Below, piece after piece: positions 42,707 through 51,913 of a DNA stretch of 64,000 bases (its first letter is position 1; every line of letters starts with the position of its first letter). Where the stretch lies: positions 744,001 to 808,000 of the forward strand of contig NZ_LQBN01000001.1 of NCBI RefSeq assembly GCF_001507535.1. The letters run 5' to 3'. Below the pieces are notes generated by a model, which ran no database searches, was not told where the DNA came from, and saw nothing but the letters and a program-made list of their open reading frames with translations. The stretch is from Thiomicrospira sp. WB1. GTDB taxonomy: Bacteria > Pseudomonadota > Gammaproteobacteria > Thiomicrospirales > Thiomicrospiraceae. Both the position numbers and the translations under genes were made by a program.

Positions 42707-43158
42707 GCCTGATTCCTTTTAGGAGAGAGTTGTAGTAATCGCTGTTGCAGGCATTGCAGATAGGCGGTTTCATCCGGCTCGCCTTGGGTCTGCTGTGCCT
42801 GCCAAAGTGCTTCCCCCAGACATTCCATCATTTCGTGCTCGGTGGTGTGGAAGTCACGGGTTTTTTCGGTCAGCTTTTCATAAAGCGTTTGGATGCCGGC
42901 GGGCCGGTCAAGAGAAACCTGCTCTTCCAGTGCCAGATGCATCCCCATGTGCAGGAAAGGATTGGTTTCGCCGTCTTCCGGCGCGTAATCGTTGCCCAGG
43001 TGAGCCTGATTCTCCAACATGGCGTGGTATTCAGGATGTTTTTCGATCACCCTGGCGATGAGCGTTTCCATGGCATCCAGCGGTTGATTCAACCGGGCCT
43101 TTTGCCAAGTGTCAGCGTAGAATTGGCGTAATTTATCGCGTTCCTGGGTGTAAAACAT
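42703..43158 (-). CDS. DUF1841 family protein
   Basis: 151 residues. HPEYHAML, then the very characteristic DGETNPFLHMGMHLALEEQ and DRPAGI, followed by TTEHEMMECLGEALW. These match DUF1841, a soluble helical family of proteobacteria with several conserved His/Glu residues that could bind metal (inference). First gene of a three-gene operon. Function unknown. Confidence 0.9.
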   Translation of the reverse strand: MFYTQERDKLRQFYADTWQKARLNQPLDAMETLIARVIEKHPEYHAMLENQAHLGNDYAPEDGETNPFLHMGMHLALEEQVSLDRPAGIQTLYEKLTEKTRDFHTTEHEMMECLGEALWQAQQTQGEPDETAYLQCLQQRLLQLSPKRNQA

Positions 43159-43302
43159 GGCAAACTCGGTGGGTGCATCGTTAAACCTTTATTTTATCGG
43201 CTTTGACATTGGAATGCGAGGGGGCAACTGCATAGTCCTTTCACAAACGTCTTGGGATGAATTGGCTAGAATAATGGTATTCAATCAATCAGGTGAACGG
43301 CT

Positions 43303-44739
43303 GTGTTGGCAAAGTTGTTAGGTGGCATGACGCTACGGGTTAAATTCATTCTGCTTCTGGTGGCGTTTGGCGCACTGATGCTGGGGGTGATGACCTGGAA
43401 CCATCATTACCTCTTGCATTCGACCATGATCAAATATGTGGACAAACGGGATCAGTTGCGTCTGGAGCGGCTTAAAAATAACCTGGAAGTCTACATGGAC
43501 GAAAAGGCAATTTTTGATACCGCTGAAATTTCTCAGGACGTCTGGCAACGTTTGCTGACTGCTTCCCATCGGGTGGATTTGACTCATACCTACATTCCGT
43601 TGGATATTCTGCTTGAACGCCAATACCCCAAGTTGCTGAAAATTCACCCGGATGTGTTTGAACGGCGGGTCAGCTTGGTCAGTCGGGATGGCGACGTGAT
43701 TTACGGCCCCAAGCCGACGCAGGGTGGGCTGATGGAGTGTGTCTGGGTGGACCGGGATGAGGCTGGGCATCTGGCCTACAGTCATCGCCAGGTTCTCACC
43801 GATAAAAACGACATTGAGTTTGCGGCCAACCAGTCCATTGTCTTTACGGCCTGGGCACTGGTGATTTCCGTGATGGCGGTGATTCTGCTTTGGCCGTTTG
43901 CCGATCATTTTCTCAAACCCATCACCACCATTACTCAAGGGATGCGGCGCTTGTCTCAAGGCAAATTTACCACGCGGCTGCCTAAAAACCGTAATGACGA
44001 ACTGGGTCAGCTGCAGCAGGACTTCAACCACCTGGCCGCCAGTCTGGAAAAAAGTCAGCAGAGCCGTAATCAGTGGATTGCAGACATTTCCCATGAGTTG
44101 CGAACACCTTTGACGGTGCTCAGAGGGCGCCTGGAGGCGATCCGCGATGGCATTCACCAGGCGGATGGTGAGCGCATCAATGAACTCTACGAAGAGGTGA
44201 TGGTGCTGAACCGCTTGGTCGAGGATCTGTATCAGGTCACGCTCAATGATATTGGTGGTCTCAATTATAAAATGAATCAGGTTGATCTGGCCGCGCTGGT
44301 GGAGCGTGCCATTGGCTTGGTGGCGGAGCCGATTCGTCAGAAAGGACTGACATTGAACAAGACCTTGCCGCAGGAAAAAATCCGTTTGCAGGGGGATGAG
44401 GATCGTCTACAGCAATTGTTTGTGAATTTACTGGTCAACAGCCTGACCTATACCGATGTGGACGCGCAAAAAGGCGGGGAGATCCGTGTGCGTTTGACCC
44501 GGCAGCCTTCAGAGGTCTGCCTCATCATTGAGGATTCCGCGCCCGGGGTGACGGATCAGGAGTTGACCCACCTGTTTGAGCGGTTGTATCGCACCGATGT
44601 TTCGCGCAGTCGCCGTCATGGCGGCGCCGGGTTGGGATTGGCCATTGCCCAGCAGATTGCCAGTGCTCATGGTGGTAAGATAGAAGCCGAGCAATCTGCG
44701 CTCGGAGGCATTAAAATGACCGTTTGCCTGCCTTTGTAA
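43303..44739 (+). CDS. Sensor histidine kinase, BaeS-like
   Basis: 478 residues: helix 1 (about 12-30), periplasmic region (about 31-178), helix 2, HAMP (KPITTITQGMRRLSQG), DHp with ISHELRTPLTVLRGRLEA (phospho-acceptor His), and an HATPase domain with N box LLVNSLTY, DSAPGV and GAGLGLAIAQQI. The N box has Ser where Asn/Ala often occurs. Start is GTG at 43303 with AGGTGA 7 bp upstream; an ATG at 43327 is the alternative. The regulator gene follows after 33 bp. Kinase-then-regulator order matches BaeSR, which responds to envelope stress; the true signal here is unknown. Confidence 0.92.
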   Translation: MLAKLLGGMTLRVKFILLLVAFGALMLGVMTWNHHYLLHSTMIKYVDKRDQLRLERLKNNLEVYMDEKAIFDTAEISQDVWQRLLTASHRVDLTHTYIPLDILLERQYPKLLKIHPDVFERRVSLVSRDGDVIYGPKPTQGGLMECVWVDRDEAGHLAYSHRQVLTDKNDIEFAANQSIVFTAWALVISVMAVILLWPFADHFLKPITTITQGMRRLSQGKFTTRLPKNRNDELGQLQQDFNHLAASLEKSQQSRNQWIADISHELRTPLTVLRGRLEAIRDGIHQADGERINELYEEVMVLNRLVEDLYQVTLNDIGGLNYKMNQVDLAALVERAIGLVAEPIRQKGLTLNKTLPQEKIRLQGDEDRLQQLFVNLLVNSLTYTDVDAQKGGEIRVRLTRQPSEVCLIIEDSAPGVTDQELTHLFERLYRTDVSRSRRHGGAGLGLAIAQQIASAHGGKIEAEQSALGGIKMTVCLPL

Positions 44740-44772
44740 GGTTGGACGGGCAGACCATTGAAAGGAAAATTT

Positions 44773-45507
44773 ATGACCGAACGCCATCATGCGCCCTGCA
44801 TCCTGATTGTCGAAGACGAAGCCAAAATCGCGGACATTGTTCAGGCTTATCTCGAAAACGAGGGGTTCAAAACACATCAGTTGAACCGTGGAGATGAGGT
44901 GGAACCCTGGTTGGAAGCTAATTCGGCCGATTTGATGATATTGGATCTGATGTTGCCGGGCAAAGATGGCATAGCCGTGTGCAAAGCCGTGCGTGCGTTT
45001 TCACGGATTCCGATTATGATGTTGACGGCCAAGGTGGAAGAGGTCGACCGGGTGATCGGGCTGGAAACCGGGGCCGATGATTACCTTTGCAAGCCTTTCA
45101 GCCCGAAAGAGGTCGTGGCTCGGGTCAAAGCCTTGTTAAGGCGTCGTTATGAGTATGATCTGCAAACCCATGTGGCCGACTGGCAAATGGACGAAGAACG
45201 GTATCAAGTGCATTACCAGGGGCAACATGTCAATCTGTCTGTGGTCGAATTTGCCATTCTCAAGCAGCTCAGTCAGAGTCCGGGGCGAATTTTTTCACGC
45301 GCCCAGTTGATCAGTTCCATCTACCCGGACAATCGGGTGGTGTCCGATCGCACCGTGGACAGTCACATTAAAAAGTTGCGCCATAAGTTATTTGAGGCGT
45401 TGACGGAGGACGACATCATTCACTCTGTGTATGGCGTGGGGTATAAGTTTGAACTGCCCGAGGGCCTGACAGAAAGCGATGTGCAACAAATCTCAGAAAA
45501 ATCGTAA
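44773..45507 (+). CDS. OmpR-family response regulator, BaeR-like
   Basis: 244 residues. The receiver domain has EDEAKIADIV, LDLMLPGKDG (phospho-acceptor Asp), LTAKVEEVDR and the conserved Lys in DDYLCKPFSPKE. The C-terminal winged helix ends in VDSHIKKLRHKL and VYGVGYKFE. AAGGAAAA precedes the ATG at 44773; five further upstream codons are open but lie before that element. Partner of the kinase at 43303. Confidence 0.93.
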   Translation: MTERHHAPCILIVEDEAKIADIVQAYLENEGFKTHQLNRGDEVEPWLEANSADLMILDLMLPGKDGIAVCKAVRAFSRIPIMMLTAKVEEVDRVIGLETGADDYLCKPFSPKEVVARVKALLRRRYEYDLQTHVADWQMDEERYQVHYQGQHVNLSVVEFAILKQLSQSPGRIFSRAQLISSIYPDNRVVSDRTVDSHIKKLRHKLFEALTEDDIIHSVYGVGYKFELPEGLTESDVQQISEKS

Positions 45508-45554
45508 CAATGGGTTGAAATGCTCAGGCATTCGCAATATACTTAGATCAAAAG

Positions 45555-45638
45555 TTGGAAAGAAAAAGCTAAATTCGTCGCGAGGCGGAGGCGGAAAACC
45601 ACGGATCTCACGCAGATGGCCGGGTTGCCTTTCTGGAA
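45555..45638 (+). promoter_or_regulatory. Class I cyclic di-GMP (GEMM) riboswitch, no clear target gene
   Basis: P1: GGAAAG (45557-45562) pairs with CTTTC (45629-45633). After the GCTAAA core, P2 is TTCGTC-GCGA-GGCGGA (45574-45589), with a GNRA tetraloop, as in GEMM. GGCGGAAAACC stands for the usual GACGCAAAGCC. P3 ACGGATCT/AGAT leads into GGCCGGGTTGCC, which matches the conserved 3' half very closely. Several core positions deviate, so ligand binding is not certain. No gene starts within 440 bp downstream on this strand before a terminator at 45906. Confidence 0.68.
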
Positions 45639-45905
45639 AGTTACATCGTTCTTGATGCTCTCTCCGGTTCATCACAAGTTCTCGTGTGATGCCTCTCCCC
45701 ATATTCATTTAGTTTTTTCAGTCTTACAACAGCATTGTTTGGTTTGGCTTACGTCCAGGTTGGCGTACTCAGTACCGTACCGAGACAGCTAAGAGTGTTG
45801 CTGTAAGATTTAGGAAAGCCATTTTCTGTTTTTGACCGTGTTTCAGAGTGCAACTGAAAACCCCCCTTCCCTGTTTGACAGGGGTACCACACTTGGGGGA
45901 ATTTG

Positions 45906-45933
45906 GAGGGCCGCCCGGCCCTCTCTTTTTTTC
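45906..45933 (+). terminator. Terminator upstream of prfC
   Basis: GAGGGCC-GCCC-GGCCCTC followed by TCTTTTTTT. The 45508-46081 gap otherwise holds the riboswitch, two small hairpins (CATCAC..GTGATG at about 45668; CCCTG-TTTGA-CAGGG at about 45871) and the prfC promoter. I support no gene there. Confidence 0.88.
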
Positions 45934-45974
45934 TGCCGACCTGTTTTTTGAATTTTCTGATTGAACTCTTGGTT

Positions 45975-46002
45975 TTGGCAGACTCTTCCAATGAGTTATA
46001 AT
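45975..46002 (+). promoter_or_regulatory. Promoter of prfC
   Basis: TTGGCA (45975-45980), 16-bp spacer, TATAAT (45997-46002), about 75 bp before the prfC start and after the terminator. Confidence 0.65.
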
Positions 46003-46081
46003 GCCCCATCTTTTCGTTTATGGCAAGTTTTCACGTTGTTGTGAGAAGACCTTGCCTGTTTCACCACAGTGTAAATAAATT

Positions 46082-47656
46082 ATGTCTCAGTCCCTGGAAA
46101 CGGCTAAGCGCCGAACGTTTGCCATTATCTCGCACCCGGATGCGGGGAAAACCACCGTGACCGAAAAGTTGCTGCTTTATGGGGGAGCCATTCAGCTGGC
46201 CGGGTCGGTCAAAAGCCGAAAAACCGACCGTGCCGCGACCTCTGACTGGATGAAAATGGAGCAGGAGCGGGGCATTTCCGTGGCCTCATCGGTGATGCAG
46301 TTTCCCTATCGGGATGTGATGATCAACCTCCTGGATACGCCCGGGCACGAAGACTTTTCTGAGGACACTTACCGCACCTTAACCGCTGTGGATTCGGCGT
46401 TGATGGTGATCGATGTGGCCAAAGGGGTGGAGGATCGGACCATTAAACTGATGGACGTGTGTCGTCTGCGTGATACCCCGATCCTGACGTTTATCAACAA
46501 GCTCGACCGCGAAGGCAAAGAGCCGATTGAGTTGCTGGACGAGGTGGAAGACGTTCTGAAAATCGACTGTGCCCCCGTGACCTGGCCCATTGGTATGGGT
46601 AAGCGCTTTAAGGGCATTTATCATCTTTACAATGACACGGTCCGCCTGTTTGAGGTGGCCGATGGATTGAATGCCTCGGAAGGTGAGTTGATCGAAGGTT
46701 TGGATAACCCGCGTTTGGACGAGTGCATCGGCGACCAGGCCCAGGAGTTGCGGGATGAGGTGGACCTGGTCCGAGGGGCGAGCCATGAATTTGATCTGGA
46801 TGCATTTTTGAGCGGCAAGCTCACGCCGGTTTATTTTGGGTCGGCGGTGAATAACTTCGGATTGCAAGAGTTGCTGGACGGCTTTCATGATCACGCGCCC
46901 GCCCCTCAAGGTCGAGAAACGGCGACCCGTCAAGTGGCGTCTTCCGAGGACAAGCTCACTGGCTTTATCTTTAAGATCCAGGCTAATATGGACCCCAAGC
47001 ACCGAGATCGGGTCGCGTTTATGCGCGTGGTCTCCGGGTGTTATGAAAAGGGCATGAGCCTCAAACATGTTCGTCTGGGCAAGTCTGTCAAAATTGCCAA
47101 AGCCATCACCTTTTTGGCCAATCGACGCGATCAGGCGGAAGTGGCCTATCCCGGCGATATCATCGGCCTGCACAATCATGGCACCATTAAAATCGGGGAC
47201 ACCTTTACCCAGGGCGAAGATTTAAAATTCACCGGCATTCCCAATTTCGCGCCGGAGCTTTTCCGACGTGCCCAGCTCAAAGATCCGATGAAAATGAAGG
47301 CGCTACAAAAAGGGTTGACCCAGCTGTCCGAAGAAGGGGCGACACAGCTGTTTCGGCCGGTGGCAAACAACGACCTTATTCTGGGGGCCGTTGGGGTCTT
47401 GCAGTTTGAGGTGGTCGCTCAGCGTCTGGTGGATGAATACAATGTGAATTGCTTTTTTGAGCCGGTCAATGTGCAAACGGCACGCTGGATTGAGGGCGAC
47501 AAGGCAGACATTGATCAATTCCTGGCCAAAGTCAAAGAAAATGTGGCCTATGATGCCGCCGGACAACTGGCTTACATTGCGCCGACGCGGGTCAACCTGA
47601 ACCTGACCGAGGAGCGATGGCCAAACCTGCGCTTTGTGGCCACGCGTGAACATTGA
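46082..47656 (+). CDS. prfC: Peptide chain release factor 3 (RF3)
   Basis: A 524-residue translational GTPase that recycles RF1/RF2 after termination. G1 [10 protein letters not shown]2 region [13 protein letters not shown]3 DTPGHEDF, G4 NKLDRE are all visible in the N-terminal domain; domains 2 and 3 follow, with QFEVVAQRL near the C terminus, an RF3 signature. Length is normal. The Shine-Dalgarno is weak. Confidence 0.97.
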   Translation: MSQSLETAKRRTFAIISHPDAGKTTVTEKLLLYGGAIQLAGSVKSRKTDRAATSDWMKMEQERGISVASSVMQFPYRDVMINLLDTPGHEDFSEDTYRTLTAVDSALMVIDVAKGVEDRTIKLMDVCRLRDTPILTFINKLDREGKEPIELLDEVEDVLKIDCAPVTWPIGMGKRFKGIYHLYNDTVRLFEVADGLNASEGELIEGLDNPRLDECIGDQAQELRDEVDLVRGASHEFDLDAFLSGKLTPVYFGSAVNNFGLQELLDGFHDHAPAPQGRETATRQVASSEDKLTGFIFKIQANMDPKHRDRVAFMRVVSGCYEKGMSLKHVRLGKSVKIAKAITFLANRRDQAEVAYPGDIIGLHNHGTIKIGDTFTQGEDLKFTGIPNFAPELFRRAQLKDPMKMKALQKGLTQLSEEGATQLFRPVANNDLILGAVGVLQFEVVAQRLVDEYNVNCFFEPVNVQTARWIEGDKADIDQFLAKVKENVAYDAAGQLAYIAPTRVNLNLTEERWPNLRFVATREH

Positions 47657-47728
47657 TCATAAGTGACTCATTTGCAATGTTTTTTTAATGTGTTAAGGTT
47701 GCTTCATTAATTTGTGAGGTTTGGGTTG

Positions 47729-47740
47729 ACCAGGCCTGGT
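47729..47740. repeat. Palindrome copy upstream of a small membrane gene
   Basis: Exact copy with GGTTG on the left and AAAAATG on the right, between prfC and the small gene at 47762. Confidence 0.9.
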
Positions 47741-47761
47741 AAAAATGATGGGTGGCCGCCA

Positions 47762-47905
47762 ATGAAGTTGAAACGTCGAGACAATATTTTTCGAACACAG
47801 AAAAAGTCGCACGGAAAGTCGTTCTTTCTGCTCCTGCTGATCGTTGCGGCGGTGGGGTTTTATTTTTTTGGTCAGATTAAGTCAGTCCTGGCCGCTTTTC
47901 TTTGA
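47762..47905 (+). CDS. Small single-helix membrane protein, unknown
   Basis: 47 residues: basic N terminus (MKLKRRDNIFRTQKKSHGK) then one hydrophobic helix (about 20-36). A GGTGG lies near the ATG. A longer frame from 47714 would translate the palindrome copy and seems unlikely. No family recognised; reality as a gene is moderate. Confidence 0.45.
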   Translation: MKLKRRDNIFRTQKKSHGKSFFLLLLIVAAVGFYFFGQIKSVLAAFL

Positions 47906-47989
47906 GCCTTGTCAGGTCTTGCTCTCCCGCGAGCCTGCTTTTTTGTCGCCTTAGACCGTCCCTTCCTTAGACCGTCTTTAGACAGACGG

Positions 47990-49348
47990 TTAGATCAAGA
48001 TCACCGTGGCCAGTCCCAGAAACACGAAAAACCCCAATGAATCCGTGACCGTGGTCAACATCAGCCCGGAGGCGAGGGCTGGATCAATTTTCATTTTCTG
48101 TAAAATCAGTGGAATCAGTGCGCCTGCCAGGGACGCTGCAGTGAGGTTGATGAGCATTGCGGCGGCAAAAATCAACCCAAGCACCGGGTCCTGAAACCAG
48201 ATCCCGGCGGTCAAGCCGGTCAGGGTTGCCCAAAACAAACCATTGAACCCACCCACGGATGTTTCCTTCCATATCAGACTGCGTCGATTCCGACTGCCTA
48301 ATTTTCCGGTTGCCAAGGCGCGGATAACGATGGTAGCCGTCTGAGTGCCAGCGATGCCGCCCATACTGGCGACAATGGGCATCAGGATGGCCAGCGCGAC
48401 AATTTCTTCAATCGTGGCTTCAAACACACCGATCACAATGGACGCAAAAATGGCGGTGAGCAGATTGATGCCCAGCCAGAAAGAGCGGCGTCTTGCGGAA
48501 ATCAAAGGCGGGGCAAAGAGGTCTTCTTCCTCGTCCAGGCCGGCGCTGGCCATGGTGGTGCGGTCGGCTTCTTCCCGAATGATGTCGACCACGTCATCGA
48601 TGGTAATGCGCCCGAGCACATAATCCCGTTCATCGATCACAGCAATGGAAATCAAGTCGTTTTTTTCAAAAATACTGGCGACTTCCTTGTCTGGCATGAG
48701 GGCATTGATTGCAAACCGGCTTTTGTCCACCAGGTCTGCGACCAAAGTGTCCTCGTCGTGTGTCAGCAGATCGTTCAGTCGCAGCGTGCCTTCGTATTTG
48801 CCATGACGGTCGCGCACAATCAGGTCCACCATGTCGTTGGGTAGCGTGCCAATTTTTCGCAACAGGCGCAAAACCACTTCCAGCGTGACGTCCGAGCGCA
48901 CCGATATGTAGTCGGTTGACATCAGGCCGCCCGCGGTGTTTTCCGGATACGACAGGGCAGTGATGACGGCGTCTCTGGCTGGTCCCGGCAGCGCATCGAT
49001 CAGATCATGTTTGTCCGACTCCGGCAGGCTCTGCAGGATGTCAGCGATGTCATCGGTTTCCAGCGATTCGGTCAGCGCGATGATTTCGTCGCGTGTGAGC
49101 AGCTTGAGCAGGCTGGCACGGACTTCATCATTGGTGTGCCCCAGGACGGGACCGCGAATCTCAGCCGGGAGGTAATGCCATAGCCCGGGGCGTTCTTTGG
49201 GCGGTGTGGCTTCCAGCGTTTCGGCGATTTCTTCGGGGACCAGACTCAGTAACAGCTGTTCGATGTAGTCGTGGTTCTGTTCCGAAACCGCCTGTTGCAG
49301 TTGTTCGGCGATGGCCAGCTTGTCGTGATGGTAATGCACTTTGCTCAT
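47990..49348 (-). CDS. mgtE: Magnesium transporter MgtE
   Basis: 452 residues. Superhelical N domain (EEIAETLEATPPKERP), tandem CBS domains (about 130-255), and five C-terminal helices. The membrane part shows SMGGIAGTQTATIVIRAL and LMLTTVTDSLGFFVF, where the Asp forms the ion site; the usual GNAGTQ reads GIAGTQ here. MgtE opens at low cytosolic Mg2+, sensed by the CBS and N domains. Convergent with the small gene at 47762. In E. coli this position after hpf holds ptsN; not so here. Confidence 0.95.
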   Translation of the reverse strand: MSKVHYHHDKLAIAEQLQQAVSEQNHDYIEQLLLSLVPEEIAETLEATPPKERPGLWHYLPAEIRGPVLGHTNDEVRASLLKLLTRDEIIALTESLETDDIADILQSLPESDKHDLIDALPGPARDAVITALSYPENTAGGLMSTDYISVRSDVTLEVVLRLLRKIGTLPNDMVDLIVRDRHGKYEGTLRLNDLLTHDEDTLVADLVDKSRFAINALMPDKEVASIFEKNDLISIAVIDERDYVLGRITIDDVVDIIREEADRTTMASAGLDEEEDLFAPPLISARRRSFWLGINLLTAIFASIVIGVFEATIEEIVALAILMPIVASMGGIAGTQTATIVIRALATGKLGSRNRRSLIWKETSVGGFNGLFWATLTGLTAGIWFQDPVLGLIFAAAMLINLTAASLAGALIPLILQKMKIDPALASGLMLTTVTDSLGFFVFLGLATVILI

Positions 49349-49427
49349 GATGCGGACCGGTTGAAAACGTATTTGGTTATTTTACCTCAATGGCATGACG
49401 AGGCCATGACAAGCCGCTATTCGGGCA

Positions 49428-49454
49428 TAAAAAAAGCGCCAAGCGGCGCTTTTT
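49428..49454 (-). terminator. Terminator after hpf
   Basis: AGCGCC-AAGC-GGCGCT with A-run on the left and T-run on the right of the plus strand, so it works for the minus-strand hpf transcript. Confidence 0.85.
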
Positions 49455-49474
49455 CGGGGGCAGTCAGCATCGAA

Positions 49475-49816
49475 TCAAGCTTCTTCCGCCTGGTCGGCCG
49501 ACATCTGACGGGCGCCACCGGTCTTTTTGTGGTGGCTGCTGATTTTTTCTTTGTGTTTGATGATCTGGCGGTCCAGTTTGTCAACCAAAGCATCAATGGA
49601 AGCATACATGTCATCGGTGGTGTGTTCGGCAAACAGGTCTTTGCCTGAAACATGCACCGTGGCTTCGGCCTTCTGGTTTTGTTTTTCAACCGTCAAAATC
49701 ACATGCGTATTGGTCACATGGTCAAAATGGCGGGTGAGTTTCTGCATTTTTTCGGTGACATAGTCGCGCAGAGCGTCGGTGATCTCAACGTGGTGGCCGG
49801 TCAGATTGATTTGCAT
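49475..49816 (-). CDS. hpf: Ribosome hibernation promoting factor (short HPF)
   Basis: 113 residues: MQINLTGHHVEITDALRDYV and EATVHVSGKDLFAEHTTDDMYASIDALVDKLDRQI, the standard HPF/YfiA fold that binds the 30S decoding site in stationary phase. Short-form length, so dimerisation to 100S would need the HPF/RMF mode. AAGGAG is 6 bp before the ATG. It follows lptB with about 110 bp between; the rpoN gene usually located in that position is missing. Confidence 0.95.
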   Translation of the reverse strand: MQINLTGHHVEITDALRDYVTEKMQKLTRHFDHVTNTHVILTVEKQNQKAEATVHVSGKDLFAEHTTDDMYASIDALVDKLDRQIIKHKEKISSHHKKTGGARQMSADQAEEA

Positions 49817-49928
49817 ACATGACTCCTTTTCGTCGTGGTTGCACGCCGTGGTCCGGCGTTTTTGATTTCATTATAGCATAGCGGTCGGCGGCCGATTCAA
49901 TCCGTCGCGCGCTTATTCGCGGGGCGGT

Positions 49929-50651
49929 TTACTGGAAATCATGGCCCAAATAAACGTCACGCACCTCGGGGTTGGACAGAACTTCTTCGGCATTGCCATG
50001 CGCCAGTATGTGGCCGTCGTGGAGAATGTAGGCGCGGTCACAAACCCCCAGTGTTTCGCGCACATTGTGATCCGTGATCAGCACGCCGATGTCGCGTGCT
50101 TTGAGTTGGCGGATGATGCCCTGGATGTCTTTGACTGAAATGGGATCCACCCCGGCAAAGGGTTCATCCAGAAGAATGAATGCCGGTTCCATGGCCAGGG
50201 CACGGGCGATTTCAACTCGGCGACGTTCTCCGCCAGACAGGGATTGCCCCAGCTGGCTTGTGATGTGACCGATCTGCAAGTCGTCCACCAGTGTCTGATA
50301 AAGGGATTCGCGTGTCTGCTTGGTCAGTTCGGGGCGCATTTCCAGAATGGCCAGAATGTTGTCGCGGACACTCAGGCGTCGAAAGACCGAGGCTTCCTGC
50401 GGCAAATACCCGATGCCCAGCCGGGCACGCTGGTCAATGCTTAGAGGGCTGAGTTCGCGCTCATCCAGCCAAATCTCGCCGGCGTCGTTGCGGACCAATC
50501 CGGTCATCATGTAAAAGGTGGTCGTCTTGCCGGCCCCATTGGGGCCGAGCAATCCGACCACTTCCGCGCTGTGAACATCCAGGTCGACAGAGGTGACCAC
50601 CGGACGCTTTTTATAGCTTTTGGCGAGATTTCGGGCGTAAAAGTGAGCCAT
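49929..50651 (-). CDS. lptB: LPS export ABC transporter ATP-binding protein (LptB)
   Basis: 240 residues. Walker [11 protein letters not shown]-loop [12 protein letters not shown], signature [15 protein letters not shown], Walker [12 protein letters not shown]-loop DHNV. It powers LPS extraction by LptFG at the inner membrane. The ATG at 50651 is 1 bp after the lptA stop; a 24-codon upstream extension lies inside lptA. Operon kdsC-lptC-lptA-lptB. Confidence 0.96.
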   Translation of the reverse strand: MAHFYARNLAKSYKKRPVVTSVDLDVHSAEVVGLLGPNGAGKTTTFYMMTGLVRNDAGEIWLDERELSPLSIDQRARLGIGYLPQEASVFRRLSVRDNILAILEMRPELTKQTRESLYQTLVDDLQIGHITSQLGQSLSGGERRRVEIARALAMEPAFILLDEPFAGVDPISVKDIQGIIRQLKARDIGVLITDHNVRETLGVCDRAYILHDGHILAHGNAEEVLSNPEVRDVYLGHDFQ

Positions 50652-50652
50652 G

Positions 50653-51204
50653 TCAGGGTGTGGTCTCGGTTGGGGGGGTGGGTTTTTCGGCCGCAGGGGA
50701 TTCGTCTTCTGTGGCCGGATCAAAAATCACCTGAACCTGTTCGGTCTCGGATCGATAGGCTTTTACGGTCTGGGCCTTCAGATCGTAAAAGATTTTCTGA
50801 CCTTCAATGCTGTTTTTTTCTGCCTGCTTGACGTAAGCGTTGCCCTCAAGCAAAACCGTGCGTTCGCGTGCACTGTAGGTGATCTTGTCAGCATGGCCTT
50901 CCATCCAGGCCTGCTGTTCAGGCAGAAAGCGTCGAAAATGCGCGGGCTGGCCGGTGACGATGGTCTTTTCCAGCTCGCGTTCGGGGTGGAAAACGGTGGC
51001 CTGGTCTCCGCTGACCCGGGTGCTGCCCTGAACCATGGTGACATGGCCGGTATAGACGCTCTCGCCCGTCTGGTCCTGGCTGATCAGTTCGTCCGCTTCC
51101 ACTGTGATCGGTTGCGATTCGTCCGGCAAGGCGGTTTCCGCCTGGGCGAGAAAGGGCCCGCTGAACCAGAATAGCAGGATGGCAGTCAATAATCGGTGTG
51201 TCAT
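50653..51204 (-). CDS. lptA: LPS transport periplasmic protein LptA
   Basis: 183 residues with a cleavable signal (ending AQA), then an OstA-type beta-jellyroll ([33 protein letters not shown]). It bridges LPS from LptC to LptD across the periplasm. The C-terminal 25 residues are Pro/Glu/Thr-rich. ATGA overlap with lptC. Confidence 0.93.
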   Translation of the reverse strand: MTHRLLTAILLFWFSGPFLAQAETALPDESQPITVEADELISQDQTGESVYTGHVTMVQGSTRVSGDQATVFHPERELEKTIVTGQPAHFRRFLPEQQAWMEGHADKITYSARERTVLLEGNAYVKQAEKNSIEGQKIFYDLKAQTVKAYRSETEQVQVIFDPATEDESPAAEKPTPPTETTP

Positions 51205-51848
51205 GATTGGGGGGCTCTCGGGGGTAATGAGTCAAAGCGCTGGCGGTGCAAGGCAGGGACCTGGTCCAGCTTTGGCCAGTGCCGGGTCAGTACCTGATCA
51301 CGCAAATGCAATTGCTGGGTTGTCAGGTCAAGTTCAAATCGTTGGGACCGGGTGAAAGATTGAGGCGTATACATTCGGGTCGTTACCGGACTCTGAGCGT
51401 GGTCGTCAGCGGGGGTGTAGTGCAACACTTGCGTTTCGAGTTGACGCCATTTTGACCAGGCCTGGTTTGATGGATTGTCTGAAGGACGGAACTGAGCAAT
51501 GCGAACGTCCTGCGTCAGGGTCAGTTGGTCTTCGCCCTGGGTTTGGCCGAAAAGGCTTTGGCTGATCAGTAAGCGCTCACCCGACTGGCGAAGCAGAATC
51601 GGTTGGGTCAGGTCGCTTTGTTGCGCTCGATCAAGGTAAGTCACGCGTTGAGCGTAAAGCGCGGTTCGGGTGGTTGTATTTGCGTCGTGTTGGTTGTACC
51701 AGAGGCGTGTGCCATAGGCTTGCCATTGATAGGTGGCATCCACCGAAGGCGCGCTTTGGCTGGGTGCGTCTGTGTCCGGCACTTGCCACAATACCCAGGC
51801 CAGAAAAGGCAGAGCCAACAACAATGTCAAAGACAGACGACGCAGCAT
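51201..51848 (-). CDS. lptC: LPS export protein LptC
   Basis: 215 residues: one N-terminal transmembrane helix (about 5-22) and a periplasmic jellyroll that hands LPS to LptA. Sequence is diverged, so the name rests on length, topology and position between kdsC and lptA. A palindrome copy at 51455 is in frame as N-Q-A-W-S. Overlaps lptA by 4 bp. Confidence 0.85.
   Translation of the reverse strand: MLRRLSLTLLLALPFLAWVLWQVPDTDAPSQSAPSVDATYQWQAYGTRLWYNQHDANTTTRTALYAQRVTYLDRAQQSDLTQPILLRQSGERLLISQSLFGQTQGEDQLTLTQDVRIAQFRPSDNPSNQAWSKWRQLETQVLHYTPADDHAQSPVTTRMYTPQSFTRSQRFELDLTTQQLHLRDQVLTRHWPKLDQVPALHRQRFDSLPPRAPQS
51455..51466. repeat. Palindrome copy inside lptC
   Basis: Exact copy with CATTTTG on the left; read in the gene as N-Q-A-W-S. 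Confidence 0.9.
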
Positions 51849-51913
51849 TCACAGGTTCCGGTTAGTGGTGAATCGGGCGGATTGAGAGTGTGGCTTAAAT
51901 GGTAACAAAGTTT

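Noticed and set aside
45740-45905. Possible small RNA such as 6S or 4.5S in the gap before prfC
   Set aside because: No match to the conserved 4.5S or 6S elements; only small hairpins and the terminator are visible. The GEMM aptamer is upstream of it.
47939-47998. Repeated TTAGACCGTC and inverted GACGGT near the mgtE stop as a terminator
   Set aside because: A 7-bp stem exists, but no T-run follows on the minus strand.
50903-50916. CCAGGCCTGC in lptA resembling the palindrome
   Set aside because: Only the central ten bases partly match; likely chance in GC-rich coding sequence.
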